64,000 bases of DNA, from NCBI RefSeq assembly GCF_900635815.1, contig NZ_LR134173.1, positions 905,501-969,500 on the forward strand, written 5' to 3'. The notes beneath the pieces were generated by a model. That model was not told the origin of the DNA and did no database searches. It worked only from the letters and a program-made list of their open reading frames with translations. The position numbers and the translations under genes are program-made. Within the stretch, counting starts at the first letter, position 1. The number at the start of each line of letters is the position of its first letter. Source of the stretch: Legionella cherrii. GTDB lineage: Bacteria; Pseudomonadota; Gammaproteobacteria; Legionellales; Legionellaceae. Of this stretch, positions 9,800 to 18,093 are shown one piece after another.

Positions 9800-11176
9800 A
9801 TGAACTTACAAATTATTATTTTAGCTGCAGGACAAGGAAAACGAATGTATTCTAGTACCCCTAAGGTACTTCACCAAATTGCTGGGAAGCCTATGCTGAC
9901 TCGGGTAGTAGAAACTGCACAACAACTAAATCCTGATGTAATTCATGTTATATACGGTCATGGTGGTGAACAACTTAAGAACTCACTCCCTGACTTACCT
10001 GTGCATTGGGTATATCAAGCAGAACAATTGGGTACTGGACATGCAGTCATGCAAGCCTTACCTTTTATTCCACCACAAACACAAGTACTTGTTTTATCTG
10101 CTGATGTACCACTTATTCAAGCAAATACGTTGCATGCTTTAATCGAATGCAGCAATACAGCAAATTCCTATAAATCCGTTTTGGCACTTTTGGTTGCACA
10201 TCTCGAAGATCCTAGCGGTCTTGGACGTATTATTAGAGACAACCAAGGTGAAGTTTCCATCATTGTAGAAGAAAAAGATGCAAATGAGCAAGAAAAGAAT
10301 ATAAAAGAAATATATTCTGGGATTTGTTGTGCATTATCTGACGACTTGGCTTCTTGGTTGCCCAAATTGGGTAATGATAACGCTCAGTCTGAGTATTACC
10401 TAACAGAAATTATTGCTTTAGCGGTTGCCAGTCAAACCCCAATTAAAACACTGAGTGTAAAAGATAGCGCAGAAATTCAAGGGGTAAATAACCGGTTGCA
10501 ATTGCAGCAATTAGAACGCATATGGCAGGTACGACATGCAGAACAATTGTTGCAGCAGGGTGTGATGATTGCTGACGCCAATCGCTTTGATGTACGCGGT
10601 GAGTTAGTCTGTGGTAAAGACGTATTCATTGACATCAATTGTGTCTTTAAGGGAAAAGTAGTGCTTGGCGATGGCTGTTCTATAGGTCCTAATTGCGTAC
10701 TCACCGATGTGAGTTTGGGAGCAGGTTGTGAGATTTATGCCAACAGTGTATTGGAAGGATGTGTTATTGCAAATGATTGTACTATTGGCCCTTTTGCTCG
10801 CTTAAGAACAGGCACCGAATTGGCTCCACACTGTAAGATAGGTAATTTTGTTGAAACCAAAAAGGCTGTATTTGATGAGGGCTCTAAGGCAAGTCATTTA
10901 AGCTATTTGGGTGATGTGACTCTTGGAAAACAAGTTAATGTGGGGGCTGGTACGATTACCTGCAATTACGACGGAGTGAACAAACACAAAACCATTATTG
11001 AGGATGGAGTTTTTGTTGGTTCAGATACTCAGCTCGTTGCTCCAGTAACGGTAGGTGCCTATGCAACTATAGGCGCGGGCAGTACGATTCGTAAAAACGT
11101 TCCTCCTGGTGAGTTGACACTCACTGAATCAAAACAGAAAACGGTTTATGGCTGGAAGAGACCGGTGAAAAAGTAG
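9800..11176 (+). CDS. glmU: Bifunctional UDP-GlcNAc pyrophosphorylase / glucosamine-1-P acetyltransferase
   Basis: Makes UDP-GlcNAc from glucosamine-1-phosphate for peptidoglycan, LPS and the surface polysaccharide genes in this window. The N-terminal uridyltransferase has ILAAGQGKRMYSSTPKVLH and YGHGGEQL. The C-terminal half is a left-handed beta-helix of hexapeptide repeats with the acetyltransferase motif GNFVETKKAVFDEGSKASHL and NYDGVNKHKT. The frame is open further 5' (to 9707), but ATG at 9800 (MNLQIIILAAG) matches GlmU proteins and has AGGAA upstream. This gives 458 aa, against 456 in E. coli. Confidence 0.96.
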   Translation: MNLQIIILAAGQGKRMYSSTPKVLHQIAGKPMLTRVVETAQQLNPDVIHVIYGHGGEQLKNSLPDLPVHWVYQAEQLGTGHAVMQALPFIPPQTQVLVLSADVPLIQANTLHALIECSNTANSYKSVLALLVAHLEDPSGLGRIIRDNQGEVSIIVEEKDANEQEKNIKEIYSGICCALSDDLASWLPKLGNDNAQSEYYLTEIIALAVASQTPIKTLSVKDSAEIQGVNNRLQLQQLERIWQVRHAEQLLQQGVMIADANRFDVRGELVCGKDVFIDINCVFKGKVVLGDGCSIGPNCVLTDVSLGAGCEIYANSVLEGCVIANDCTIGPFARLRTGTELAPHCKIGNFVETKKAVFDEGSKASHLSYLGDVTLGKQVNVGAGTITCNYDGVNKHKTIIEDGVFVGSDTQLVAPVTVGAYATIGAGSTIRKNVPPGELTLTESKQKTVYGWKRPVKK

Positions 11177-11219
11177 TGGTTCTCACTCTGCATGACCGGC
11201 AAGCCATATTTGGCTCATC

Positions 11220-11293
11220 TTGAACGAAAAACGCGCTGTTAAATGCTCGCATACTGATGCATGCTGCGCTTTCTCAGCGCGTTTTTCGTTCAA
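11220..11293. repeat. 19-bp perfect inverted repeat (TTGAACGAAAAACGCGCTG)
   Basis: The left arm at 11220-11238 and the right arm at 11275-11293 are exact reverse complements separated by 36 bases. The right half continues with AACCTAAGCTCAAATC, which is related to 6767-6791. It lies between glmU (+) and a convergent gene. It could fold as a large hairpin at the end of glmU mRNA or be a small non-autonomous repeat. No T-run follows. Confidence 0.75.
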
Positions 11294-11370
11294 CCTAAGC
11301 TCAAATCTGACTTCCCACCGAGATTCAAACACGCTCTCTGAACTATATCATTACGAAAACGGTATAGGGA

Positions 11371-12645
11371 TTAATCATACTGCAAAGCCAATGACTTGTT
11401 TTTTTCCATATAAGCACAGAACCACAGAATAAATGGTAGAAAGAGCAAAGCCATTAATAATTTATAATGCCAAACATTCGCTACTAAATTAATAATTTGA
11501 TCATAAGGATAGATGCCACCGAATAGTAAACTATAGTCAATCAAACATAATAAAGAAGTAGAACAAAAATTAGCGATTAAAATACGTAATGGACGATGAA
11601 AGTTCCATTTGGAATGTTTCAAATAATGGAGCAGCATGGCATTACTGATAAACCCGATAAACAAGGTCAGAGAAGCAGTCGGTAGTCTCTTCAACATAAT
11701 GTAGTTGTAAAAGGGATTCAAATTAAAAAATGTTGGAGAGGGCAAGGCTACAATCCCCATCAGTAAAACATCGAAGGTAAATTGGGTGGCAATGAGTATT
11801 AGACATAATTTTAGATTGACTCGATAACCCCACAGTTCACCGAGGATGGTACTAATGACTAGGGTAATGGGAAAAAATAATGAGCTTGCCGAGAGCACCA
11901 TGTATTTATTTATGATGGTTACTATTCTGTATTCGCATGCTAAACAAATAAGCATGACCACAATCGCAATACAAATAAAGTAATGGTATAGCGGTAACTC
12001 TTCTCTGCCGCGGTCAGGAAAAAATAAGTTTTGGTGTTTTAATAATAAAGTCAGATAGAAAACACCGATAAGGAGCAGTATCAGTGAGGCAATCATCAAT
12101 GAATCAATAAAAATTAGATTGAAACTTTGAAGATGCGTTCCAGAAAATAAGAGAAAATAGTCCAGTCCAAAAAAACTGATGCCACCTAATACTGCAAGAA
12201 GCATGCATTGCTTGGGGGTGGGGGAAGATTTACTGGATTTAGGATAAACCAAGAGATGGGGTAGGTAAAAGCTCAAGGCAAAAGCAATCGTAGTTGCAAA
12301 GAACTTTTTAGGTATGTCTTCAAAAATAATTTGATAAACTGGATTATCATGCATGTATTCCGCTGCAGGTAAATTGATTAGGACATAAACGCCAATACAA
12401 TAGAGATACAACGTCATTAAAGACATATTGAGCATGTGTCTTTGCTCTTTAATCTTGCAATTCCTTAATGCTAATAAATATAAGCCTGCTATAAGTGGGC
12501 AGATTAAGCCATTTACAGAAAATATTAGCCCTTGAATAAGTACAATTTTAAAAGAGACATTGATCAATAAAATCAGGGAGGTAATTACACCTACAGTCAG
12601 AAACAAAAAACAGCGTGAATGCTGTGAAGGCAATGATTGATTCAT
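11371..12645 (-). CDS. Multi-pass membrane protein, two tandem YhhQ/VUT-1-like halves (candidate queuosine-precursor transporter)
   Basis: A 424-aa inner-membrane protein with roughly 12 hydrophobic segments. The C-terminal half (from about VLSASSLFFPITLVISTILGELWGY to the end) resembles the YhhQ/DUF165 family, which imports 7-cyano-7-deazaguanine or 7-aminomethyl-7-deazaguanine. The N-terminal half (FSVNGLICPLIAGLYLLALRN) looks like a diverged copy. Usual YhhQ length is about 220 aa, so this is about double. I place the start at the ATG at 12645 (MNQSLPSQ) with GGAA upstream; the frame is open to 12735. queC is encoded 9 kb away. The family assignment is moderate and the duplication is by eye. 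Confidence 0.6.
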   Translation of the reverse strand: MNQSLPSQHSRCFLFLTVGVITSLILLINVSFKIVLIQGLIFSVNGLICPLIAGLYLLALRNCKIKEQRHMLNMSLMTLYLYCIGVYVLINLPAAEYMHDNPVYQIIFEDIPKKFFATTIAFALSFYLPHLLVYPKSSKSSPTPKQCMLLAVLGGISFFGLDYFLLFSGTHLQSFNLIFIDSLMIASLILLLIGVFYLTLLLKHQNLFFPDRGREELPLYHYFICIAIVVMLICLACEYRIVTIINKYMVLSASSLFFPITLVISTILGELWGYRVNLKLCLILIATQFTFDVLLMGIVALPSPTFFNLNPFYNYIMLKRLPTASLTLFIGFISNAMLLHYLKHSKWNFHRPLRILIANFCSTSLLCLIDYSLLFGGIYPYDQIINLVANVWHYKLLMALLFLPFILWFCAYMEKNKSLALQYD

Positions 12646-12803
12646 ATTTATCGGATTTCCATAATTTTTCCTTGGCCTGTGCTGATAATTGCCTTTTAAT
12701 GAACTAGTTCGCGCGTAAATATAACACCATTGCATTTAATATGGCAATAGTTGGCCAGTTTTGCTTGAGGCAGAGATTAAGTGGCGCTAAAAACGGAATT
12801 TTT

Positions 12804-14033
12804 TTATAGAAAATAGGCATAAATTAAAATGTTTACGAGAGTAAGAGGAGCGCCGATTTTTATGAATTCAAAGAAACCAAAGCCTCTAACGCTTCTCTTT
12901 TCACAGTTTTGAATGATAATAATATTACTTGCTGCTCCTAAAATTGATAAATTGCCTGCAATGGTACTTCCTGCCGCTAAAGCCAATAGACTTGAATCAG
13001 AAACAGAATGGTGCAGGAGTAGTGGTAAATATAAGACGACCAACGGTACATTGGAAATAAATTGACTTAGAATGATGCTGATTATCAAGATAACAGGAAC
13101 TGCAGTAACGGAAAGTTGAGAATGATTGATCCGCGTTTGAAAGAAACCACTATCCCATACACTTTGCATCAGAATAAAAATACTCGCGAAAAAAATCAAA
13201 GTGCCCCAATCCAAACGTTTGAGCAGTTCCCATCGGACTTTACTAAAAAAAATTGGCAAGGAGGAGATAAGTGCCAGGTAACTAAAATTTAAGTGGATAG
13301 GTGATTGTATGGATTCAAAAATTATTTTAAGCGTGATTAGAAAAAAGAAAATGATTAAGCTCAATTTAACCAGGGTTATTGTATGCTGATCATGGAAAGG
13401 CCTGGGAATAGGCTTTTCTATAGGTTCATTCAAGATTTCTCTATATAAAAAATAAATAAAAAAATAAGTAATAATAAGATTTATTACAGTGGGTATCGCC
13501 AAGAGTCTTATGAATTGAAAAAAAGGCGATGGCATGTTTCCTTTTACAGCAATCAATAAGTTTTGTGGATTACCGATGGGAGTGAGAGTACTGCCAATAG
13601 TGATTGAAAAGGCCAGTGCAAAAAGTAGAGGTTTAATTAACCTTTTATGTGATTGACACAATTGAATAATAATCGGGGTACCTATGATGGCAATTGTATC
13701 ATTCATCAGCAAGGAAGCACTTAAGCCAAGAATAAGTAGAATAACGATTAAAGCCTGTTTTCCTGTGTGGGCATGAAAAAATATTTTATCTGTTAGCTGT
13801 TCTAAGTAACCACTGTCTTCGGCTGCTTGGGCGATGAAAAAAACCCCAAACAGATAGAGCATCACATCCGGTTCAATTGCTGCAATTGCATGAATTGGAG
13901 TGATTTGCCGCAATAATAGCGCGAATGCAGCACCTACCGTAGTTATCAGCCAAATGGGAATGATCACATGACTCATTCTGCGAATAGCAATTCCAATTAA
14001 GGTGATGCAAAGAATCAGGATTGCTGCAGGCAT
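12804..14033 (-). CDS. ArsB/NhaD/SLC13-type anion or ion permease
   Basis: A 409-aa protein of about 11 transmembrane segments. Two features place it in the ion transporter superfamily that includes ArsB, NhaD and CitM: SASLLMNDTIAIIGTPII and SITIGSTLTPIGNPQNLL (the conserved NDT and GNPQN half-site loops), and the repeat in the second half AAGSTIAGNLSILGAASNIII. The substrate (arsenite, citrate-type anion or sodium/proton) cannot be told. No ars genes are adjacent. It lies 20 bases downstream of the 581-aa gene on the same strand. Confidence 0.8.
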   Translation of the reverse strand: MPAAILILCITLIGIAIRRMSHVIIPIWLITTVGAAFALLLRQITPIHAIAAIEPDVMLYLFGVFFIAQAAEDSGYLEQLTDKIFFHAHTGKQALIVILLILGLSASLLMNDTIAIIGTPIIIQLCQSHKRLIKPLLFALAFSITIGSTLTPIGNPQNLLIAVKGNMPSPFFQFIRLLAIPTVINLIITYFFIYFLYREILNEPIEKPIPRPFHDQHTITLVKLSLIIFFFLITLKIIFESIQSPIHLNFSYLALISSLPIFFSKVRWELLKRLDWGTLIFFASIFILMQSVWDSGFFQTRINHSQLSVTAVPVILIISIILSQFISNVPLVVLYLPLLLHHSVSDSSLLALAAGSTIAGNLSILGAASNIIIIQNCEKRSVRGFGFFEFIKIGAPLTLVNILIYAYFL

Positions 14034-14053
14034 TCTTTAATCACCTTAATTCA

Positions 14054-15799
14054 TTAGTTGCATTCGAGTGAGGCATATTCCTGTGTTGATTGCGAGGAAG
14101 ATAGTTCTTCATTCTTCGGTGGTAGGCTACCTGCGTTACCTACGAGCTTGGGGCGTTGTTTGGTAGAAAATAAACTGTTTGCTGTGATTAAAGTCCCAGG
14201 TTTTTGGGAAATTAATCGTTTCGCATCAGTCACCACTGGCGCTCTTACTGTTTTTAAATCATCTGCAGGAGGCAGAACTTTAGTTAGAGACTCAGGAGGA
14301 AGCTCAATGATCTTACCTGTTTCATGTAAACCCACTTTCGAATTTCCTTTTGCCAAGATTACCTCGTAAGCTACATTATTTCGTTCTAGCCATAATTTAA
14401 GTGCAGTAACAAACGTCCAAAAGTCTTCCTTTTTACTCAAGGATAATAGAAATTCAGATAATTTTATAGGTAAGCCAAACCGGTAGTTTAATAAAACGGG
14501 AAGTGTATATTTAACTGTAGCAGCAATAGGCTTATGCGCTGTCGTTAGTGATTTAACTGGCTTTGCCGCTTCCACTATTTCGAGAATGTAGAGTAAATCA
14601 CTGCGTATGTCAGGCCAAAATTGTTTAATCACAGGATCATTGACTGCATTTTTAGGGCTAAGAAACATCTTGGGTAAAAGTACTCTTGCCGTTTTCTTGA
14701 AAAAACCTGGTTGTGCCACTTGGACTTGCTCTAAATCACTTTCTAGTATGTTTGTTAAGAATTTAAAAACGGTTGATAGAGGGATGAATGGTTTTGATCC
14801 TGGTGGCTGTTTAAAATCAATAGGTATTCTTTTCATCAATCCTGCAAACACAACATCAACGGCAAATCGTTTCGTACGATCAAAAATAACTAAAGGATCG
14901 ACGGGTATTGCCCCTTTTGCGGATCGAACTAAGGGTAAAGTCATGTGCGATGCAAGATTAATGTGTGCCAAAAGTAATAAATGGCGTAAGGTTCTGAGGT
15001 AAAGATAGGGAGGAGTTCCTACCGTGGACTCAAGCCCATAATCCATCAAAGTTGAAGCGGCGGTGTACGTCAAACCCAAAGACAGTATCGATTCTGACTT
15101 CATGGCCTTATGCCGCTCGCAGCGTTCTGGTGTTGCCATGCGCGTAATGTATTCACCATAAAAGTAGATGGCTAATATCCAGGAAATTTGTTCGCCGCCA
15201 TAAGGAAATTTGCTAATTCCCCAAAGTAAGAGATCATTAAGCATCAATACTAAAGGCTCACGCAGAGAACCTTTAAATTTACGTTTAAAATTACAATCTT
15301 CTTCTGTTTCGCCGCAGAGGGTTGGGGGCGGAGGAGTCTGTTTTCCTTTGTGTTCATTAAAAGCTGAAGAACCAAATACATCAAGGGCCAAAGTATGTGC
15401 AATTAATTTAGGTGCTTGTCTGTAGGTATATGCCTGAACTCCATAGTTTATTAAAGCCAAAGTCGGTAAAACTAAGGAGTAGGGTGAAAGCCCTGTTGTT
15501 GAATCTTCTTGATAGCTTTGGCCAACGTAGCTTTGTATTCCGTTGTTGACAAAATGTACTGTGGCTACGGGTAAAACATCATAGAAAAGTATATTTCCTG
15601 CTCCATTGACGATCTTCATCACCGGCGGAGTAACTACAGCAGGAATTGCCTCACGTAAAGCTAAAACTTGCTCAACTACATAAAATGCTGTATTCGCAGC
15701 ATAGGCTATGGTTTGCTTTATCGGTGCATTATTCCAAACCCATGTTGCTCCATTGCCAAATGATTTTGCTCCATTAACGGTAGATGTCCACCAGCTCAT
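14054..15799 (-). CDS. Large hypothetical protein, possible secreted effector
   Basis: A 581-aa protein I do not recognise. It starts MSWWTSTVNGAKSFGNGATW with no signal peptide. Moderately hydrophobic stretches occur around residues 35-125 and 205-290, perhaps membrane-associated. A Cys pair (LCGETEEDCNFKRK, near 160) and a proline run (TPPPPTLCGE) sit between them. The last 80 residues are hydrophilic, with repeated Lys/Pro and a Ser/Thr/Glu-rich end (EELSSSQSTQEYASLECN), compatible with a Dot/Icm C-terminal signal. A GGAGGG-like site precedes the ATG. The effector role is inferred; the protein is certainly a real gene by length. Confidence 0.75.
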   Translation of the reverse strand: MSWWTSTVNGAKSFGNGATWVWNNAPIKQTIAYAANTAFYVVEQVLALREAIPAVVTPPVMKIVNGAGNILFYDVLPVATVHFVNNGIQSYVGQSYQEDSTTGLSPYSLVLPTLALINYGVQAYTYRQAPKLIAHTLALDVFGSSAFNEHKGKQTPPPPTLCGETEEDCNFKRKFKGSLREPLVLMLNDLLLWGISKFPYGGEQISWILAIYFYGEYITRMATPERCERHKAMKSESILSLGLTYTAASTLMDYGLESTVGTPPYLYLRTLRHLLLLAHINLASHMTLPLVRSAKGAIPVDPLVIFDRTKRFAVDVVFAGLMKRIPIDFKQPPGSKPFIPLSTVFKFLTNILESDLEQVQVAQPGFFKKTARVLLPKMFLSPKNAVNDPVIKQFWPDIRSDLLYILEIVEAAKPVKSLTTAHKPIAATVKYTLPVLLNYRFGLPIKLSEFLLSLSKKEDFWTFVTALKLWLERNNVAYEVILAKGNSKVGLHETGKIIELPPESLTKVLPPADDLKTVRAPVVTDAKRLISQKPGTLITANSLFSTKQRPKLVGNAGSLPPKNEELSSSQSTQEYASLECN

Positions 15800-15938
15800 A
15801 TGTTTGCCCTCCCTGCAACAACGAAATTTTATTGTAGGGGTAAAAATTTAGAAATGCTAGTCTTTTTCTCATGAAGCGCAGGAACATAACATGTTGCCAC
15901 GATTCTATTAAGATCAATTTGTCTAAAAACAAAGTGGG

Positions 15939-16777
15939 TTATTCTTTATCGTTCAGTTCAACGATTCCAATGTCATCACTGATTAATTGTTTCTTCCATG
16001 GCAAGTCATGATAAGTTTGACCTTTTTGAAGGGGTAAGATGGGATATTTGATTACATCAAAAAAGGGGGAAAGATCAAAGTCACTCGGGGTATAAAGACG
16101 GGGATTTCGGTGGATTAAGGCATAGCCTGTTTTATCTTTTTTTATAAGCGGCAAAATAGGGTAGTTTACAGATTGAAACACATAAGCAATCATCGAAGAA
16201 CATATATCCTCCGTGGGTTGCAACATATTGTGCTGGAATAAAGAGGAGCGCCACTTACGAGGAAAAAAACTCCAAGGAAAAATAAAGCGTGCCAGATCAA
16301 AAAGATGTCTTAAACTGTAGTATTTGCCAATTTTATGAATGGCGGCAGCAATCACTTTTCTTTATCCTCGGGGAGAAGTAAGGACGGTCTTAAAATACGG
16401 ATGTGATCATTTTTATACTCATCAACACAGGAAATGCGAGTTCCTTCGCCAAGGACACTCTCTATGATGAGCTGATCTGAGGTCAGATTCGGAGAATTTT
16501 TTTGTACTATTTCACGTAAAGAAGGATCAGTAATTTCCTCAAGACGCCCAATATACAAAGCAGCGTGAGTCCAGGTGCTTTCGGAAATGAGGCGAATAAT
16601 GTTACCCATACGGGTATGGCTTTCTACCAAGAGCACATCACCAGGTTTTATTTCCTGGGTGAATTGATCGAAATCATACAGATAGGTTCTTTTGGTTACC
16701 TTATCTTCCTTTGATAAAAATTGGTAACATTTTAATAAAATGAAATTTATAAAAGTTTTTTTATTGCTTTCTTTCAT
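15939..16777 (-). pseudogene. YiiX/YebB-like NlpC/P60-superfamily protein, split by one frameshift
   Basis: Two overlapping frames (16352-16777, then 15939-16355) join into one protein of about 280 aa. The first contains PGDVLLVESHTRMGNIIRLIS and STWTHAALYIGR, where the His corresponds to the catalytic histidine of permuted NlpC/P60 papain-like enzymes. The second contains LARFIFPWSFFPRKWRSSLF and the CSSMIAYVF cysteine motif, so the catalytic Cys and His are separated by the break. Adding one A to the minus-strand A4 run (16356-16359) restores DKEKVIAAAIHKIGKYY. The family is 'lipo-like'/YiiX; the substrate is unknown (peptide, amide or lipid bonds). Likely a homopolymer sequence error. Confidence 0.75.
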
Positions 16778-16808
16778 TGTTGTTGTCCGTAACTTATATT
16801 TTTATCCA

Positions 16809-16849
16809 ACCCTCATCCGCTCACAGGCACCTTCCCCTTAGAGGAGAAG
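16809..16849. repeat. Dispersed palindromic repeat, degenerate copy (CCCTCATCCGC...CACCTTCCCC)
   Basis: The segment CCCTCATCCGCTCACAGGCACCTTCCCCTTAGAGGAGAAGA follows the plan of the better copies at 32836, 36378 and 41069: CCTCATCCGCCC, a GGGC or GGCACC step, then a CTTCTCC/GGAGAAG hairpin. It lies between the YiiX-like gene and nth. Confidence 0.65.
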
Positions 16850-16860
16850 AAAATTTTCTC

Positions 16861-17491
16861 TTATAAATTCTTATCCGGGTACTCACAAAGATCCTGGATG
16901 ATGCATGTCTTGCAGTGAGGGCTTCGTGCCGTACACACGTATCGTCCATGCAAAACCAGCCAATGATGGGCATCTTTTAAAATTCAGGCTCTATGCTTTT
17001 TACGAGTGCTTTTTCCACCGTTAAAGGGTTTTTCCCTTTAGCAAGTCCAGTCCGATTTGCTACTCGAAAAATATGCGTGTCTACTGCAACAGTGGGCTCA
17101 CCAAAGGCTGTATTTAGAATGACATTGGCAGTTTTGCGCCCCACTCCAGGTAGAGACTCCAATTCCTCACGCCCATTGGGAACATTTCCACCATAATTGT
17201 TAACCAACAAAGCACAGGTTTTCATAATATTTTGTGCTTTGCTGTTATAAAGACCTATTGATTTAATATATTCTTTTAATTGGTCCAGCCCAAATCTAGA
17301 ATATCCTGAGGCGAGTTTGCAACAGGAAATAATTTAGCCGTTGCTTTATTTACGCCAGTATCGGTTGCTTGTGCTGATAAAATGACCGCGATTAATAATT
17401 CAAAAGGAGAATGATAAACCAATTCAGTCGTTGGATGAGGATTTTGCTCACGAAAGCGCACAAAAATCTCTCGACGTTTTCGCTTATTCAT
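16861..17491 (-). pseudogene. nth: Endonuclease III, broken by two frameshifts
   Basis: Base-excision DNA glycosylase/AP lyase for oxidised pyrimidines. Frame 1 (17276-17491) covers NKRKRREIF to SAQATDTGVNKATAKLF. Frame 2 carries the helix-hairpin-helix LPGVGRKTANVILNTAFG with the catalytic Lys and VDTHIFRVANRTGL with the catalytic Asp. A third frame reading to a stop at 16861 supplies [19 protein letters not shown] and the 4Fe-4S cysteines ending CIIQDLCEY. One base is missing at the GGG/TTT run (17289-17294) and one T at the minus-strand T4 run (16979-16982). Restoring them gives DLGLDQLKEYIKSIGLYNSK and [10 protein letters not shown], close to E. coli Nth throughout. All catalytic residues survive, so sequence error is likely. 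It begins 4 bases inside the end of rnfB. Confidence 0.92.
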
Positions 17492-18093
17492 AATTTTTTC
17501 GCTTTTACACGTGCCAATGCTTGTTGAATGTAGTCTTGCTTAGCCTGTATGTCTTGAGTTTTATCTGCTTTCATAGCAAGTTGACGTTTTTCTCTATAAG
17601 CTTGTTGCTTTTCATGTTCCTCGCGCAATAATCGGGTTTGTTTCGCATGAAAACGTGTACGGGCCAAATCTTTATCGTAGTGTACATCCGGTAAAGTAAC
17701 CATCTCAATGCAATCAACTGGACAGGGCGCGACACACAAACCACAACCGGTACATTCATGGTCGATTACTGCATGCATTAATTTGCCACTGCCAATAATT
17801 GCATCAACTGGACACGCTTTGATGCATTTGGTACAACCAATACATTCTGCTTCACGAATGACTGCAACCGATGGCGCTCGAGTATTTGCAAGTGCGTCTG
17901 CCAAATAAGGAGTTGGGTCAACCTGCAACAAAGCTCCTAGCGCTTTAACGGTGGCAACTCCTCCGGGAGGACATTTATTAATCGTGGTTGTCCCTTGAGC
18001 CAAGGCTTCAGCATAGGGTAAGCAACCAGGAAAATCGCATTCACCGCATTGAGTTTGGGGTAAAAGCGCGTCAATTTCTTTAACTGAGGCCAT
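17488..18093 (-). CDS. rnfB: RnfB-like iron-sulfur protein without membrane anchor
   Basis: The protein carries the RnfB cluster motif [21 protein letters not shown]...KCPPGG and two ferredoxin motifs ([16 protein letters not shown] and [18 protein letters not shown]) for three 4Fe-4S clusters. It lacks the N-terminal hydrophobic helix of typical RnfB and has a Lys/Gln-rich C-terminal extension. The start is probably ATG at 18093 ([13 protein letters not shown]), which overlaps the metG end by 14 bases; an upstream TTG at 18147 would add residues unlike RnfB. No other rnf genes are nearby. The nth-rnfB linkage is also seen at the end of rnf operons. It may act as a stand-alone electron carrier, for example to cluster-containing enzymes. 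Confidence 0.88.
   Translation of the reverse strand: MASVKEIDALLPQTQCGECDFPGCLPYAEALAQGTTTINKCPPGGVATVKALGALLQVDPTPYLADALANTRAPSVAVIREAECIGCTKCIKACPVDAIIGSGKLMHAVIDHECTGCGLCVAPCPVDCIEMVTLPDVHYDKDLARTRFHAKQTRLLREEHEKQQAYREKRQLAMKADKTQDIQAKQDYIQQALARVKAKKL

Noticed and set aside
11220..11432. Open frame of 70 codons after glmU
   Set aside because: It is made of the 19-bp inverted repeat and its loop; coding capacity is accidental.
14058..15002. Plus-strand open frames of 103 and 131 codons under the 581-aa gene
   Set aside because: Antisense shadows of a longer minus-strand gene with a better start; no independent signals.
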